From assembly GCF_900096905.1 (NCBI RefSeq), contig NZ_FMYI01000014.1, positions 1-36,415 on the forward strand: a stretch of 36,415 nt of DNA, read 5' to 3'. A program made the position numbers and the translations under genes. Each line of letters opens with the position of its first letter. Position 1 is the stretch's first letter. The notes beneath the pieces were generated by a model. It saw nothing but the letters and a program-made list of their open reading frames with translations. It ran no database searches and was not told the origin of the DNA. Source of the stretch: Pelagirhabdus alkalitolerans (GTDB taxonomy: Bacteria; Bacillota; Bacilli; Bacillales; Amphibacillaceae). This document shows positions 15,273 to 23,612 of this stretch, piece by piece.

Positions 15273-16640
15273 CTAGATCATATTTTGCGGGTTCACCCAC
15301 TGATCAAATTGTTCTTCCGATACCAATTCCAATTTCACAGCCGCTTGTTTTAGTGAAAGGTTATCTTCATAAGCTTTTTTAGCAATTTTTGCGGCATTCT
15401 CATAACCAATATAAGGATTTAATGCCGTTACTAACATGAGTGATCGCTCTAAATTTTCTTGTATTTTTGACTCCACAGGCGCTAATCCCATTAAACACCT
15501 TTCATTAAATGAATGAATCCCGTCAGTCAATAAGCGAACAGACTGCAAGAAGTTATGGATAATAACCGGCTTATAAACATTAAGTTGGAATTGCCCTTGG
15601 CTTGCTGCTACACCAATCGCTGTATCATTCCCCATCACCTGAACGGAAATCATTGTCAGTGCTTCTGCTTGGGTTGGATTCACTTTTCCAGGCATAACAG
15701 AACTACCAGGCTCGTTAGCTGGAATCGACATTTCTCCATAACCTGCCCTAGGGCCACTTGATAAATAACGAATATCATTAGCCATTTTCATTAAATCGCC
15801 CGCTAAGGCCTTTAATGTGCCATGAGCGCGTACAATTTGATCGTGACTTGTTAAACCGTGAAACTTATTTGGAGTTGGAATAAATTCTGTTCCTAATTGA
15901 TCAGTTAGCTCAGCTGTTATCACCCGATCAAAGTCATCTGGTGCATTAATACCCGTTCCGACAGCTGTTCCACCAATAGGTACTTCACGTAAATAAAGTA
16001 AATCATTAGCTAACATGCTCTCAACTTTTTCAATCATATGTACCCACGCACTTATCTCTTGTGCTAATGTTAATGGTGTTGCATCTTGTAAATGCGTGCG
16101 ACCAATTTTTACAACCTCTTGGTAACTTCTCATCTTTTCTAATAATGTCTGCTTAATCACCTGCAAAGCTGGCATTAGATCATTTTCAATCACGCGTACA
16201 CTCGCCATATGCATAGCCGTTGGAAAGGTATCATTAGAACTTTGAGATTTGTTTAAATCATCGTTGGGATGTAATTGGCCTTCTTTTAAGTATTGATTGC
16301 CTAAGCGTGTTAACACTTCATTTGTATTCATATTTGTTTGAGTGCCACTACCCGTTTGCCAAACCGAAAGGGGAAAGTGCTTCAGTAAATCAGGTTGATT
16401 TAAAAGCTCATCACAAGCCTGTAAAATCGCTTCTTTCTTTTCTCTAGACAATTGATTAAGTTTATAATTAGCAACGGCCGCACTTCTTTTTAGTAAAATA
16501 AACGATTCAATCAATGGCTTAGGCATCTTTTCATTACCGATCGGAAAATTTTCAACACTTCTTTGCGTTTGGGCGCCCCATAACTTGTCTTCTTCAACTT
16601 TTACTTCCCCCATTGTGTCACGTTCGATTCGTTTATCCAC
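15273..16640 (-). CDS. fumC: Fumarate hydratase, class II
   Basis: Interconverts fumarate and malate; iron-independent homotetramer. 455 residues. The segments WQTGSGTQTNMNTNEV, SQSSNDTFPTAMH, GRTHLQDATPLTLAQE and the signature GSSVMPGKVNPTQAEA, holding the catalytic Ser, are seen. The start is a GTG: TAGGAGG lies 7 bases before it, and the nearby ATG is out of frame. It stands alone between two terminators, with no other citric-acid-cycle gene in view. The lack of a cycle operon fits a role in anaplerosis or fumarate recycling, but the window cannot settle that. Confidence 0.96.
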   Translation of the reverse strand: MDKRIERDTMGEVKVEEDKLWGAQTQRSVENFPIGNEKMPKPLIESFILLKRSAAVANYKLNQLSREKKEAILQACDELLNQPDLLKHFPLSVWQTGSGTQTNMNTNEVLTRLGNQYLKEGQLHPNDDLNKSQSSNDTFPTAMHMASVRVIENDLMPALQVIKQTLLEKMRSYQEVVKIGRTHLQDATPLTLAQEISAWVHMIEKVESMLANDLLYLREVPIGGTAVGTGINAPDDFDRVITAELTDQLGTEFIPTPNKFHGLTSHDQIVRAHGTLKALAGDLMKMANDIRYLSSGPRAGYGEMSIPANEPGSSVMPGKVNPTQAEALTMISVQVMGNDTAIGVAASQGQFQLNVYKPVIIHNFLQSVRLLTDGIHSFNERCLMGLAPVESKIQENLERSLMLVTALNPYIGYENAAKIAKKAYEDNLSLKQAAVKLELVSEEQFDQWVNPQNMI

Positions 16641-16713
16641 TTCATTTCCTCCTAGGTTTGTATTTCTAACTAGTATAGCATAATCATGAATTCAAAAAAT
16701 TAGAGATGAACGT

Positions 16714-16752
16714 AAAAAAACGAATAATCTAAAATAATTAGATCATTCGTTT
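16714..16752 (-). terminator. Terminator of the carboxypeptidase gene
   Basis: Minus strand AACGAATGATCT, 9-base loop, AGATTATTCGTT (one G-T pair), then TTTTT. It lies 17 bases past the stop. Confidence 0.85.
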
Positions 16753-16768
16753 AATCTTAATTCACTAT

Positions 16769-17554
16769 TTAATAGTGATAACCAAAATATTCTTCTAAGG
16801 TTAACGATTCCGTGTAAAGATGTGTGGCTAGCTCTTCTCCTACATAACGTAAGTGCCAAGGTTCATAGACATAGCCCGTAATATCTGTTTTACCCTCTGG
16901 ATAACGGATAACATACCCAAAATGATGGGCATTATCCTTAACCCATTCACCTTCATTTGTACCAGAAAAAGCCTCCTCTAAACCAAATGAAACTGACGCT
17001 GCACTAATATCCATCGCGAGTCCCGTCTGGTGTTCACTTGTTCCCGGTCTAGCTGAGAACCGATCTGCTTCTTCTTGTCCATGCTGCTCCACATAGCTAT
17101 TGTATAAGGTTCTTTGTCTGTCTTCAGATCGGTAACCTGATACAGCAATTAAATTATGACCTGCATCAAGCGCCTCTGAAAACAAATCTTCCAAAGCGTC
17201 TGCTGCTTCTTCTCTAAGTAACCGTCGATTATCCCCTTCTGGCGAAAGATGTTCAACATCCGGGGCGACTAGATCATCTGGTTCATATCCTTCAGGTAAT
17301 CGACGTTTTTTATTCACATAAACATCCACTTCATCAGGATTACTAACCACATATAATTCATTTTCCTCATCATATTCGGCTACATTTTTATCGACATCTT
17401 CATCACTTGATAAAGATAGTGGTGTTTTTTCATGGAAAACAGTGCCTCTTTTTTCTTCCATAAAATCAGCCTCTCTCGTTATATCGGTTTCTTCAAGCAC
17501 CTCACAACCGATCAAACTAATCAAAGCAATCAAACCGATCCATAAAACCTTCAT
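16769..17554 (-). CDS. D-alanyl-D-alanine (or LD-) carboxypeptidase lipoprotein, VanY/LdcB type
   Basis: M15B zinc peptidase that trims peptidoglycan stem peptides outside the membrane. 261 residues: a signal peptide with lipobox LIGC (Cys17), an acidic low-complexity linker to about residue 85, then the catalytic domain. Zinc and catalytic motifs are present as SGYRSEDRQ, SARPGTSEHQTGLAMDIS (His, Asp) and EPWHLRYVG (Glu, His). It sits alone with its own terminator. VanY-like DD- and LdcB-like LD-activity cannot be told apart by eye. There is no van cluster around it, so vancomycin resistance is not implied. Confidence 0.9.
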   Translation of the reverse strand: MKVLWIGLIALISLIGCEVLEETDITREADFMEEKRGTVFHEKTPLSLSSDEDVDKNVAEYDEENELYVVSNPDEVDVYVNKKRRLPEGYEPDDLVAPDVEHLSPEGDNRRLLREEAADALEDLFSEALDAGHNLIAVSGYRSEDRQRTLYNSYVEQHGQEEADRFSARPGTSEHQTGLAMDISAASVSFGLEEAFSGTNEGEWVKDNAHHFGYVIRYPEGKTDITGYVYEPWHLRYVGEELATHLYTESLTLEEYFGYHY

Positions 17555-17617
17555 GGTGAATCACCTCATAACATTGTTGCCCCCAACTATACCATATTGC
17601 AGGCTGAAAACAACCGT

Positions 17618-17662
17618 AAAAATAACCCAAACAAAGCGTTTGGATGATGCTTAGTTTGGGTT
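17618..17662 (-). terminator. Terminator of the IDEAL-like gene
   Basis: Minus strand AACCCAAAC ... GTTTGGGTT with an inner CTAAGC/GCTTTG helix, followed by ATTTTTA. It lies 14 bases past the stop. Confidence 0.8.
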
Positions 17663-17675
17663 AAAGTGCTCATTA

Positions 17676-17921
17676 TTAGTATTCCCACGTATAGTGATGA
17701 TTTTCTTTGCTTATTTCCTCAAACTGTTCTCGATTATTCGCTGCAATTGATTCATCAATTCGTTGATCAAACTGTGCTTTATTGTAATCGGCTACAAGTT
17801 CATCCAACATCAATTGAGCAGTCAGCTTGATTTCAAACGACAAATCACGTTTTGCTACCATATAATTCGTAAAACCGTTCGATAGACGTCTTAATCGATA
17901 ATGCGTTTTTTGTTTTCTCAT
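17676..17921 (-). CDS. Small IDEAL-domain-like protein
   Basis: Eighty-one residues starting MRKQKTHYRLRR; AAGGGG lies 9 bases upstream, and an in-frame TTG further up would enclose that site. The N-terminal third is basic. The C-terminal half, ELVADYNKAQFDQRIDESIAANNREQFEEISKEN, resembles the IDEAL domain of small Firmicute proteins (a helical pair ending in a short motif), of unknown molecular role. No membrane segment or Cys. It is monocistronic, with a promoter at 17976-18004 and a terminator. The family call is by eye and tentative. Confidence 0.6.
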   Translation of the reverse strand: MRKQKTHYRLRRLSNGFTNYMVAKRDLSFEIKLTAQLMLDELVADYNKAQFDQRIDESIAANNREQFEEISKENHHYTWEY

Positions 17922-17975
17922 GAAACCCAGCCCCTTTTTAACCAATTAAAATTGGATTACTTGTAAATTGTTAGT

Positions 17976-18004
17976 TATATATACCCTACCATATGCTATG
18001 TAAA
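17976..18004 (-). promoter_or_regulatory. Promoter of the IDEAL-like gene
   Basis: Minus strand TTTACA, 17-base spacer, TATATA. The palindrome CCAATTAAAATTGG (17942-17955) lies between the start site and the ribosome binding site. Confidence 0.6.
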
Positions 18005-18181
18005 CAATCTTTTATGATTTTTTCATTCATTTTGGGAAAAATTAAAAGGAAGTTGCGCACACGAAACTTAATTGAATCGTGTCAGTGATGGTGCGTTTAG
18101 GACACCTTTTTTCTCTAGACTCACTGAATATGGACATGGTAGACTTATACCTTGATAACGAAACGAAAGTAGGATGAAAAC

Positions 18182-19090
18182 ATGATGAGCCGTTACGATC
18201 AACTAAAAAAAGGAGAAAGAGGGGCTTGGGTAAGTATTTTTGCTTACCTATTATTAGCCATTGTTAAATTATTAACTGCACATATAACAAATTCCCAAGC
18301 TTTACAGGCAGATGGCCTCAACAATGCGACTGATGTTGTAGCAGCAGTAGCTGTTCTCGTTGGATTAAGAATTTCACGAAAACCACCAGATGATGATCAT
18401 CATTACGGTCATTTTAGAGCAGAATTGATTGCTTCACTCATCGCCTCATTTATTATGGTTACGGTCGGATTTCAAGTCATATTAAATTCATTTCAGCGAC
18501 TGTTCACAACAGACACTGGGACGATCTCAATGTTAGCTGCGTATACCGCTCTAGGATCTGCTTTGTTTATGCTTCTCATTTACGTATTTAACTTGAAATT
18601 ATCTAAAAAAATTAATAGTAGCTCACTATACGCGGCTGCTCAAGATAATAAATCAGATGCATTAGTGAGTCTAGGTGCATTTGTCGGTATATTAGGGGCG
18701 CAATTCGGCTGGTATTGGCTTGATCCGATTGCAGGAATTTTTGTCGGCTTTGTCATCGTGTATACGGCTTGGGAAATTTTTAAAAACGCGAGCCATACTT
18801 TGACTGACGGGTATGATGAAGAATCTGTTAGTACGATCCGGGACTTTATTGAAAAAGATCCGGATGTTATAAAAGTCCGTGACATCAAAGGAAGACGCCA
18901 CGGTAATCAAACATTTTTAGATATTATTATTTTAGTCGATCCCACGATTACTGTTCAAAAAGGACATGAAATCACCGATCGAATTGAGCTCATATTAAAT
19001 GTTCAATACAATATTCCGCACGCTCACATCCATGTCGAGCCTGCAACTGTTGATCCAAATGAGCCAGTACACAACGAGAACAGCTCCTAA
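18182..19090 (+). CDS. Cation diffusion facilitator (probable Mn2+ or other divalent metal exporter)
   Basis: Proton-coupled divalent-metal exporter of the CDF family. 302 residues, about six membrane helices up to residue 205 and a cytosolic C-terminal dimer domain. The metal site has Asn47/Asp51 in helix 2 (DGLNNATD) and Asp155/Asp159 in helix 5 (AAAQDNKSD), with HHYGHFRAE after helix 2. An N/D-D/D set resembles the Mn2+-exporting MneP/MneS group of Bacillus more than Zn2+ CDFs, which carry His; the metal is inferred. Its last 96 bases overlap azlD on the other strand. Confidence 0.88.
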   Translation: MMSRYDQLKKGERGAWVSIFAYLLLAIVKLLTAHITNSQALQADGLNNATDVVAAVAVLVGLRISRKPPDDDHHYGHFRAELIASLIASFIMVTVGFQVILNSFQRLFTTDTGTISMLAAYTALGSALFMLLIYVFNLKLSKKINSSSLYAAAQDNKSDALVSLGAFVGILGAQFGWYWLDPIAGIFVGFVIVYTAWEIFKNASHTLTDGYDEESVSTIRDFIEKDPDVIKVRDIKGRRHGNQTFLDIIILVDPTITVQKGHEITDRIELILNVQYNIPHAHIHVEPATVDPNEPVHNENSS

Positions 19091-19351
19091 AATCACAACA
19101 ATTGTATAGCGACTTTTTAAAGCGAGGAAGACAGCTACGAAACCTCCAATCAGACCCATTTCCGGGCGATTTTCAACCACCGTTATAATACCTGGAAAAA
19201 TTAGCGCACCTAATGCAGCATAGGGTACCGCTTCTAAAAATCGTCCTATCCATTCAGGGAAGCGCCATTTATCAACAATCCACACTGGTAACAAACGCGG
19301 AAGCATGGTCACAACACTCATTGCTACTATTATAATGAAAACACGCATCAT
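18995..19351 (-). CDS. azlD: AzlD-family small subunit of a branched-chain amino acid exporter
   Basis: 118 residues with four hydrophobic helices (MMRVFIIIVAMSVVT, AVPYAALGALIFPG, GLIGGFVAVFLAL, VVILGAVLVVYWLIW), pairing with AzlC to export branched-chain or similar amino acids. The ATG overlaps the azlC stop by 4 bases and GGAGG lies just inside azlC. Compared with usual AzlD (about 100-110 residues) it has a longer polar tail. The last 31 codons, including most of the last helix, lie antisense within the CDF gene. Confidence 0.85.
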   Translation of the reverse strand: MMRVFIIIVAMSVVTMLPRLLPVWIVDKWRFPEWIGRFLEAVPYAALGALIFPGIITVVENRPEMGLIGGFVAVFLALKSRYTIVVILGAVLVVYWLIWINSCRLDMDVSVRNIVLNI

Positions 19352-20031
19352 GCTTCCCTCCTAATAAACATCGTTCCAATTCCACTAGCAAAGATAGTCG
19401 ATAGGACAATCGACCAACCGCTATCAACATAGAATGATAAAGTATAATTAATCGCCATCGCTATAAGCGCAATCCAACCATGGCGTCGATTTTTCTGTAT
19501 CGAAGGAATTAATAATGCAATGAACATCGCATAAAGTGCAATGCCTAAACTAACGGATAGTCGTTCAGGAAAAATATCACCCATCACACCACCTAAAAAC
19601 GAACCCATAATCCAAGATAAATACGCAACACTAAACAATCCTAAATAATAATAATGACTCTTTTTCTCTTTTTTAGAATCCATTGAAGCAAGCGCAAATG
19701 ATTCATCCGTTAAAAGAGATGTCAATGCAGTCTTCCACCGAACATTGATATGTTCCAGTTTGTGTACGAAGGATAGACTCATGACGAAATGGCGAAAATT
19801 AAGGACGAATGTTGCAATCGTTATTTCCAATAAACCTGCCGATACCATTAGCAAGTTAACAGCCATAAACTGAGCAGCACCAGCATACACCAAAATACTC
19901 ATACTGGTTAATTCAACCAAACTTAACCCCGCCTGTTGACTGACGACCCCAAATGTTAGAGCAATCGGAAAATAGCCAAGCATGATCGGCATCCCTTGCT
20001 TCATCCCTTTTTGTATGTCTTCTTTTATCAT
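19348..20031 (-). CDS. azlC: AzlC-family branched-chain amino acid exporter
   Basis: Large subunit of the AzlCD exporter, 227 residues with several hydrophobic helices. The family hallmarks ALTFGVVSQQAGLS, LVYAGAAQFMAV and LNFRHFVMSLS near residues 25-88 and the SLLTDESFAL loop are visible. AGGAGGATAG precedes the ATG. It is co-transcribed with azlD through an ATGA overlap. No Lrp-type regulator (azlB) or leucine-responsive leader is seen nearby; the upstream element at 20059-20098 is a palindrome that ends the map gene. Confidence 0.9.
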   Translation of the reverse strand: MIKEDIQKGMKQGMPIMLGYFPIALTFGVVSQQAGLSLVELTSMSILVYAGAAQFMAVNLLMVSAGLLEITIATFVLNFRHFVMSLSFVHKLEHINVRWKTALTSLLTDESFALASMDSKKEKKSHYYYLGLFSVAYLSWIMGSFLGGVMGDIFPERLSVSLGIALYAMFIALLIPSIQKNRRHGWIALIAMAINYTLSFYVDSGWSIVLSTIFASGIGTMFIRREA

Positions 20032-20058
20032 AAAAAGCTATCCTCCTGACCATTATAC

Positions 20059-20098
20059 AAACAGGTGCATGCACTAATGTTAGCGCATGCACCTGTTT
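20059..20098 (-). terminator. Terminator-like palindrome between map and azlC
   Basis: AAACAGGTGCATGC, 12-base loop, GCATGCACCTGTTT: a 14-bp perfect stem. On the minus strand it follows the map stop by 14 bases. The T-run is short (TTTGTAT), so termination may be incomplete and azlCD could be read through from map. Confidence 0.7.
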
Positions 20099-20112
20099 AT
20101 CTATTCTTCATT

Positions 20113-20868
20113 CTATTCATCGTCTTGCTCAGTTAAAATAAGCGGACCGTCTTTTGTGACAATGATGGTATGTTCAAATTGAGCGGATCGTCCGCCATCA
20201 ATTGTACGAGCTGTCCAATTATTATCATCCATTTTAGAGTGCCAAGATCCTTCATTTAACATTGGCTCAATTGTAATCGCCATGCCCTCTTTTAGACGTG
20301 TACCTTTACCAGGTAAACCGAAGTGCGGAATATGAGGTTGTTCATGGATCGTTGGACCAATACCATGACCCGTAAAGTCTCTCACAACTGAAAGCCCTTC
20401 AGCTTCTGCATATTGCTGAATCGCATGGCCAATATCACCAATTCGATTGCCTACTTTAGCTTGTTCAATCCCTTTATACAAAGACGTTTTCGTAACGTCT
20501 AATAAGTGTTGTGTCTTCTCATCTGGCTCACCCACAACATATGTCCAAGCTGAATCTGCCAGCCCACCATTTAAATTCACAACCATATCAATCGTCACAA
20601 GGTCACCATTTACTAATGCCTCTTCTCGAGGAAATCCGTGGCAAATCTCATCATTAATAGAGGCACATGTTGCATAAGGATAACCACTATAGCCTTTTTG
20701 TTCAGGGGTTGCACCGTGCTCAGCTAAATAACGTTCGACAAAGTCATCAATTTCTTTTGTTGTGACACCAGGTTTTATCATTTTACGTATTTCTTTGTGA
20801 ATCGCCACGAGCAAATCGCCCGCTTCTTTCATCATATCAATTTCTCTTTTGCTTTTTCGTTGAATCAT
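20113..20868 (-). CDS. Methionine aminopeptidase, type I (MapB-like)
   Basis: Removes N-terminal Met from nascent proteins; two metal ions. 251 residues. All five ligands are present: Asp94 (VTIDMVV), Asp105 (LADSAWTY), His168 (FTGHGIG), Glu201 (ITIEPML) and Glu232 (AQFEHT). It lies outside a ribosomal-protein operon, like B. subtilis MapB (YflG), so the genome probably has another map gene. TAGAAAGGAG precedes the ATG. Confidence 0.95.
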   Translation of the reverse strand: MIQRKSKREIDMMKEAGDLLVAIHKEIRKMIKPGVTTKEIDDFVERYLAEHGATPEQKGYSGYPYATCASINDEICHGFPREEALVNGDLVTIDMVVNLNGGLADSAWTYVVGEPDEKTQHLLDVTKTSLYKGIEQAKVGNRIGDIGHAIQQYAEAEGLSVVRDFTGHGIGPTIHEQPHIPHFGLPGKGTRLKEGMAITIEPMLNEGSWHSKMDDNNWTARTIDGGRSAQFEHTIIVTKDGPLILTEQDDE

Positions 20869-21009
20869 CGACCTAACTCCTTTCTATCCAACACATACTA
20901 TATCATATTTCATAGTCGCTGTCTTGATAGGAATCTGTCTATTTTTGAATGTTAAAAGCAACGAAGACAATAAAAAACAGATGTTCAAAAGGTGAACGAG
21001 AATGTCGTC

Positions 21010-21133
21010 ACCACCTGAAACAAACTCGCTTTCCGCGGGCATGGCCTCAGCTAACTTTAGAAGCAAAAAACACTTCTAAAGTGGATCTTCGGACACATGC
21101 TTTTCCGCAGGAGTCTCGTTTGTTTCTGGTGGT
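21010..21133. repeat. Hairpin-type dispersed repeat, long form
   Basis: Ends are ACCACCTGAAACAAAC and GTTTGTTTCTGGTGGT; inside are CTCGCTTTCCGCGGGCATGG and CATGCTTTTCCGCAGGAGTC, and at the centre a 9-bp hairpin CTTTAGAAG / CTTCTAAAG. The element shares blocks with 13793-13889 in inverted orientation. It occupies most of the 20869-21231 gap, where I see no gene; small frames across it follow only from the palindromes. Confidence 0.82.
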
Positions 21134-21151
21134 AACATGACGTGATACACA

Positions 21152-21197
21152 AATAGCCTAGCACCAATAGGTAGGAGGCTATAAGTACTAGGCTATT
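21152..21197 (-). terminator. Possible terminator of the GH127 gene
   Basis: AATAGCCTAG and CTAGGCTATT pair over 10 bases around a 26-base loop, 35 bases past the stop. The trailing sequence is TGTGT and not a clean T-run, so the call is tentative. Confidence 0.5.
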
Positions 21198-21231
21198 ACA
21201 TTGATTTATTTTTGTACGAAAACTTCATAAC

Positions 21232-23475
21232 TTATTTTGTCTTCAACAGTTGAAGTTCGCTTATATGACCCGTACTCTCGTTTTCCTTTGTCCGGAATTC
21301 AACGGTTAGTTTACCATTTTCTTTTAGTAGCGATGAATCGATTTGAATCGTCTCTTTAACTAATTGATCAAGAGACTGATCATTTAACACCATTTCTTTC
21401 ACCAAATGATTGTTAATAAACATGTCAAATGAAACTTTCTCCTCCTCTTTAAAATAGGTGACGATCAGTTCATGATCTTGATTCGCTTCACCTATTAGCG
21501 TATAGCGAAAATAGCCTCCACCTTCAGCTTGACGATAATGACGGTTCAATTTGTCGTGATACCCAATCGTTGATTGATCACTTTCAACTTGATGATTAAC
21601 TTCTGATTGTTGTTCTCCGAGTTGCACAGTATCTAAATAATGATCGTTCTCTTGATTGTTTAGACCTGCTTTATTCGCAACGAGCTTACGGTACGTATCG
21701 CGATCATACACTGACCAATAAAGCGTATACCGTTCATGGTGAAGTGCGAAAAATGGTATCATTGTTAAGATTTGACTTCCCGGTTCACCAACAGCATCCG
21801 TTTGGAATGTTAGCGTATCTGGATCGACTAAATGAAGCCAGTCTGATAACGATTGATCGGTTACTATATTAGGGACTTCAATCAGTGGATGATGATTAAA
21901 TTGTAGGTGATCAGGTACAATATCTGTTTCAGGGAATTGTTCTTTTCCAAGTAGACCAGCAAGTACAATCGGTCCATACAAGAATGCTTGTTTAGTCGTA
22001 TCATCTCTTTTTACATAACGCATTACTTCCATCGGCAAGGAAAGTGTTAATGTATCATCATTAAACCAATAACGATCAATAACAAAATAACCTTTTTCTA
22101 CAGGTGGATCAATCGACTTACCATTTAAGGTTACCGAACACGTGCCCTTTATCCAATCCGGTTTACGAACGCGTAGGGACAACCTATCTCCTGTTGCTTC
22201 TTTAGCTACGATTTTCGTTTTATTTTCATAAGGAAATTCGGTTTCTTGTATCCATTTCATTTGCTTATCTTCTAAATAGATCGTTGATTTAATAAATAAA
22301 TTAACATAGAAATCACTGTCTGTTTTGTAGTAAATGTCCCTTGTGTAACGGGCTGGGTTTTCCATTCCTGTTCCTGTACAACACCAAAAAGATTCATCCT
22401 TCGTCCCATATACTTTAAAATGTCCAGGTTCGGTTGAAACAAAGTATGTCTTATGACCACTCGTTGGTTCTTGTGACGCTAGAATATGATTGTAAAGCGC
22501 ACGTTCATAATAATCAAAATAACGACTATCCTGTGTCACTTCAAATAGGTCGCTCGTTAGCTTAAGCATGTTATACGTATTGCACGTTTCATTGGTTAGG
22601 ATGCCTAAATTTTCTGTACCTATTGGATCAAAATGTTCTCGGTTACTATTACCTCCAATCACATATGACCGTTTATAAACGACTTGATCCCAGAAAAATT
22701 CAGCTATCTTCAAATAGTCTTCTCTTTGTGTGAGCTTATATAGTTTAAGTGCACCGATGACTTTAGGAATTTGAGTATTGGCATGCTTTCCTTCGAGTTG
22801 ATCCTGGCCTTCTTTTAGTGGGTCCATAATCTTATGGTGATAAAACCGTTCTGCTAAGTTTAAAAAACGTTTCTCATTTGTGATTTCATAAATTGAACCC
22901 ATCACTTCACACATACTTCCATGCTCACAGATAAGCATCTGTTGAAACTGATCGTCTGTAAGATGTTTGAGCCCTTTTTCTGCCCAATCAGCAAGCTTAT
23001 AAACAACTTTTTTAGCATGATTTGAATGAGCTAAACGGTAAGCGCTAACGAGACCAGAAAATATTTTTTCAATACTATACCAAGGCACCCATGACCCACC
23101 TAAACCGAATGGATCCACCCTAAAATCACCGGTAAAAACCTCATCAAAACAATCCCGCTTAAATCCACTTACATAACCCTCTGCGTCATAAGATTGGATG
23201 TATGCTAGTTCGTCCACAGCATATTCAACATTGTGTTTGAGTTCAACATCACCCGTGGCCTCGTACATTTCTGAAGCTGCTGAGAGCCAGTGACCAAGAG
23301 AGTGTCCAGCAATCTCCATTTCCTCCCATCCTCCATAGCGCTTTTTCCTCGGCTTTAAACCAGCCGCTTCATAACATGGTGCCATTAACCGATCGACATC
23401 CATTTCAAGTAAATAACGTTTACCGATTTCTTGAGATTGTTTAAATAATCCCCGATTTAATTGAACACGTTCCAT
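21232..23475 (-). CDS. Beta-L-arabinofuranosidase-type glycoside hydrolase (GH127/GH146)
   Basis: 747 residues without a signal peptide, so probably cytosolic. An (alpha/alpha)6 barrel runs to about residue 420, then beta-rich C-terminal domains; the late IPFFALHHERYTLYW segment is typical of the longer GH127/146 relatives. By comparison with the Bifidobacterium enzyme, Glu296 and Cys298 (NETCNTYNM) and Cys365/Cys366 (FWCCTGTGMEN) form the zinc-thiolate site, with Cys365 the likely nucleophile. It would release L-arabinofuranose from short imported glycans. GGGAGG lies 10 bases before the ATG. It is divergent from an AraC regulator; no transporter is beside it, though MsmX is encoded 6 kb away. 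Confidence 0.85.
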   Translation of the reverse strand: MERVQLNRGLFKQSQEIGKRYLLEMDVDRLMAPCYEAAGLKPRKKRYGGWEEMEIAGHSLGHWLSAASEMYEATGDVELKHNVEYAVDELAYIQSYDAEGYVSGFKRDCFDEVFTGDFRVDPFGLGGSWVPWYSIEKIFSGLVSAYRLAHSNHAKKVVYKLADWAEKGLKHLTDDQFQQMLICEHGSMCEVMGSIYEITNEKRFLNLAERFYHHKIMDPLKEGQDQLEGKHANTQIPKVIGALKLYKLTQREDYLKIAEFFWDQVVYKRSYVIGGNSNREHFDPIGTENLGILTNETCNTYNMLKLTSDLFEVTQDSRYFDYYERALYNHILASQEPTSGHKTYFVSTEPGHFKVYGTKDESFWCCTGTGMENPARYTRDIYYKTDSDFYVNLFIKSTIYLEDKQMKWIQETEFPYENKTKIVAKEATGDRLSLRVRKPDWIKGTCSVTLNGKSIDPPVEKGYFVIDRYWFNDDTLTLSLPMEVMRYVKRDDTTKQAFLYGPIVLAGLLGKEQFPETDIVPDHLQFNHHPLIEVPNIVTDQSLSDWLHLVDPDTLTFQTDAVGEPGSQILTMIPFFALHHERYTLYWSVYDRDTYRKLVANKAGLNNQENDHYLDTVQLGEQQSEVNHQVESDQSTIGYHDKLNRHYRQAEGGGYFRYTLIGEANQDHELIVTYFKEEEKVSFDMFINNHLVKEMVLNDQSLDQLVKETIQIDSSLLKENGKLTVEFRTKENESTGHISELQLLKTK

Positions 23476-23612
23476 ACAAACTCATCCTCCCGTTTATGAT
23501 CTCACTCTCATTATCTATCATAGTACCTTTAAGTAACATATCTCTTTTTCGCACATACATATCTTTTTTTTAGAAACTTGTGGTAAACTAAAAAAATATG
23601 GGGGTGATAACT

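Noticed and set aside
16769..17554. Vancomycin-resistance vanY
   Set aside because: The domain is of the VanY type, but no vanRS, vanHAX or similar genes are near; a housekeeping wall carboxypeptidase lipoprotein is more likely.
18050..18115. Riboswitch (yybP-ykoY Mn2+ type) before the CDF gene
   Set aside because: There are partial inverted repeats (CGCAC..GTGCG, ACACGA..TCGTGT) but none of the conserved yybP-ykoY blocks, so it is not called.
20052..20057. TATAAT on the minus strand as the azlC -10
   Set aside because: The start point would lie at or past the azlC Shine-Dalgarno, leaving no usable leader.
20884..21140. Short frames on both strands around the 21.0-kb repeat (60 and 63 residues)
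   Set aside because: They run through the palindromic repeat, have no Shine-Dalgarno and no protein-like composition.
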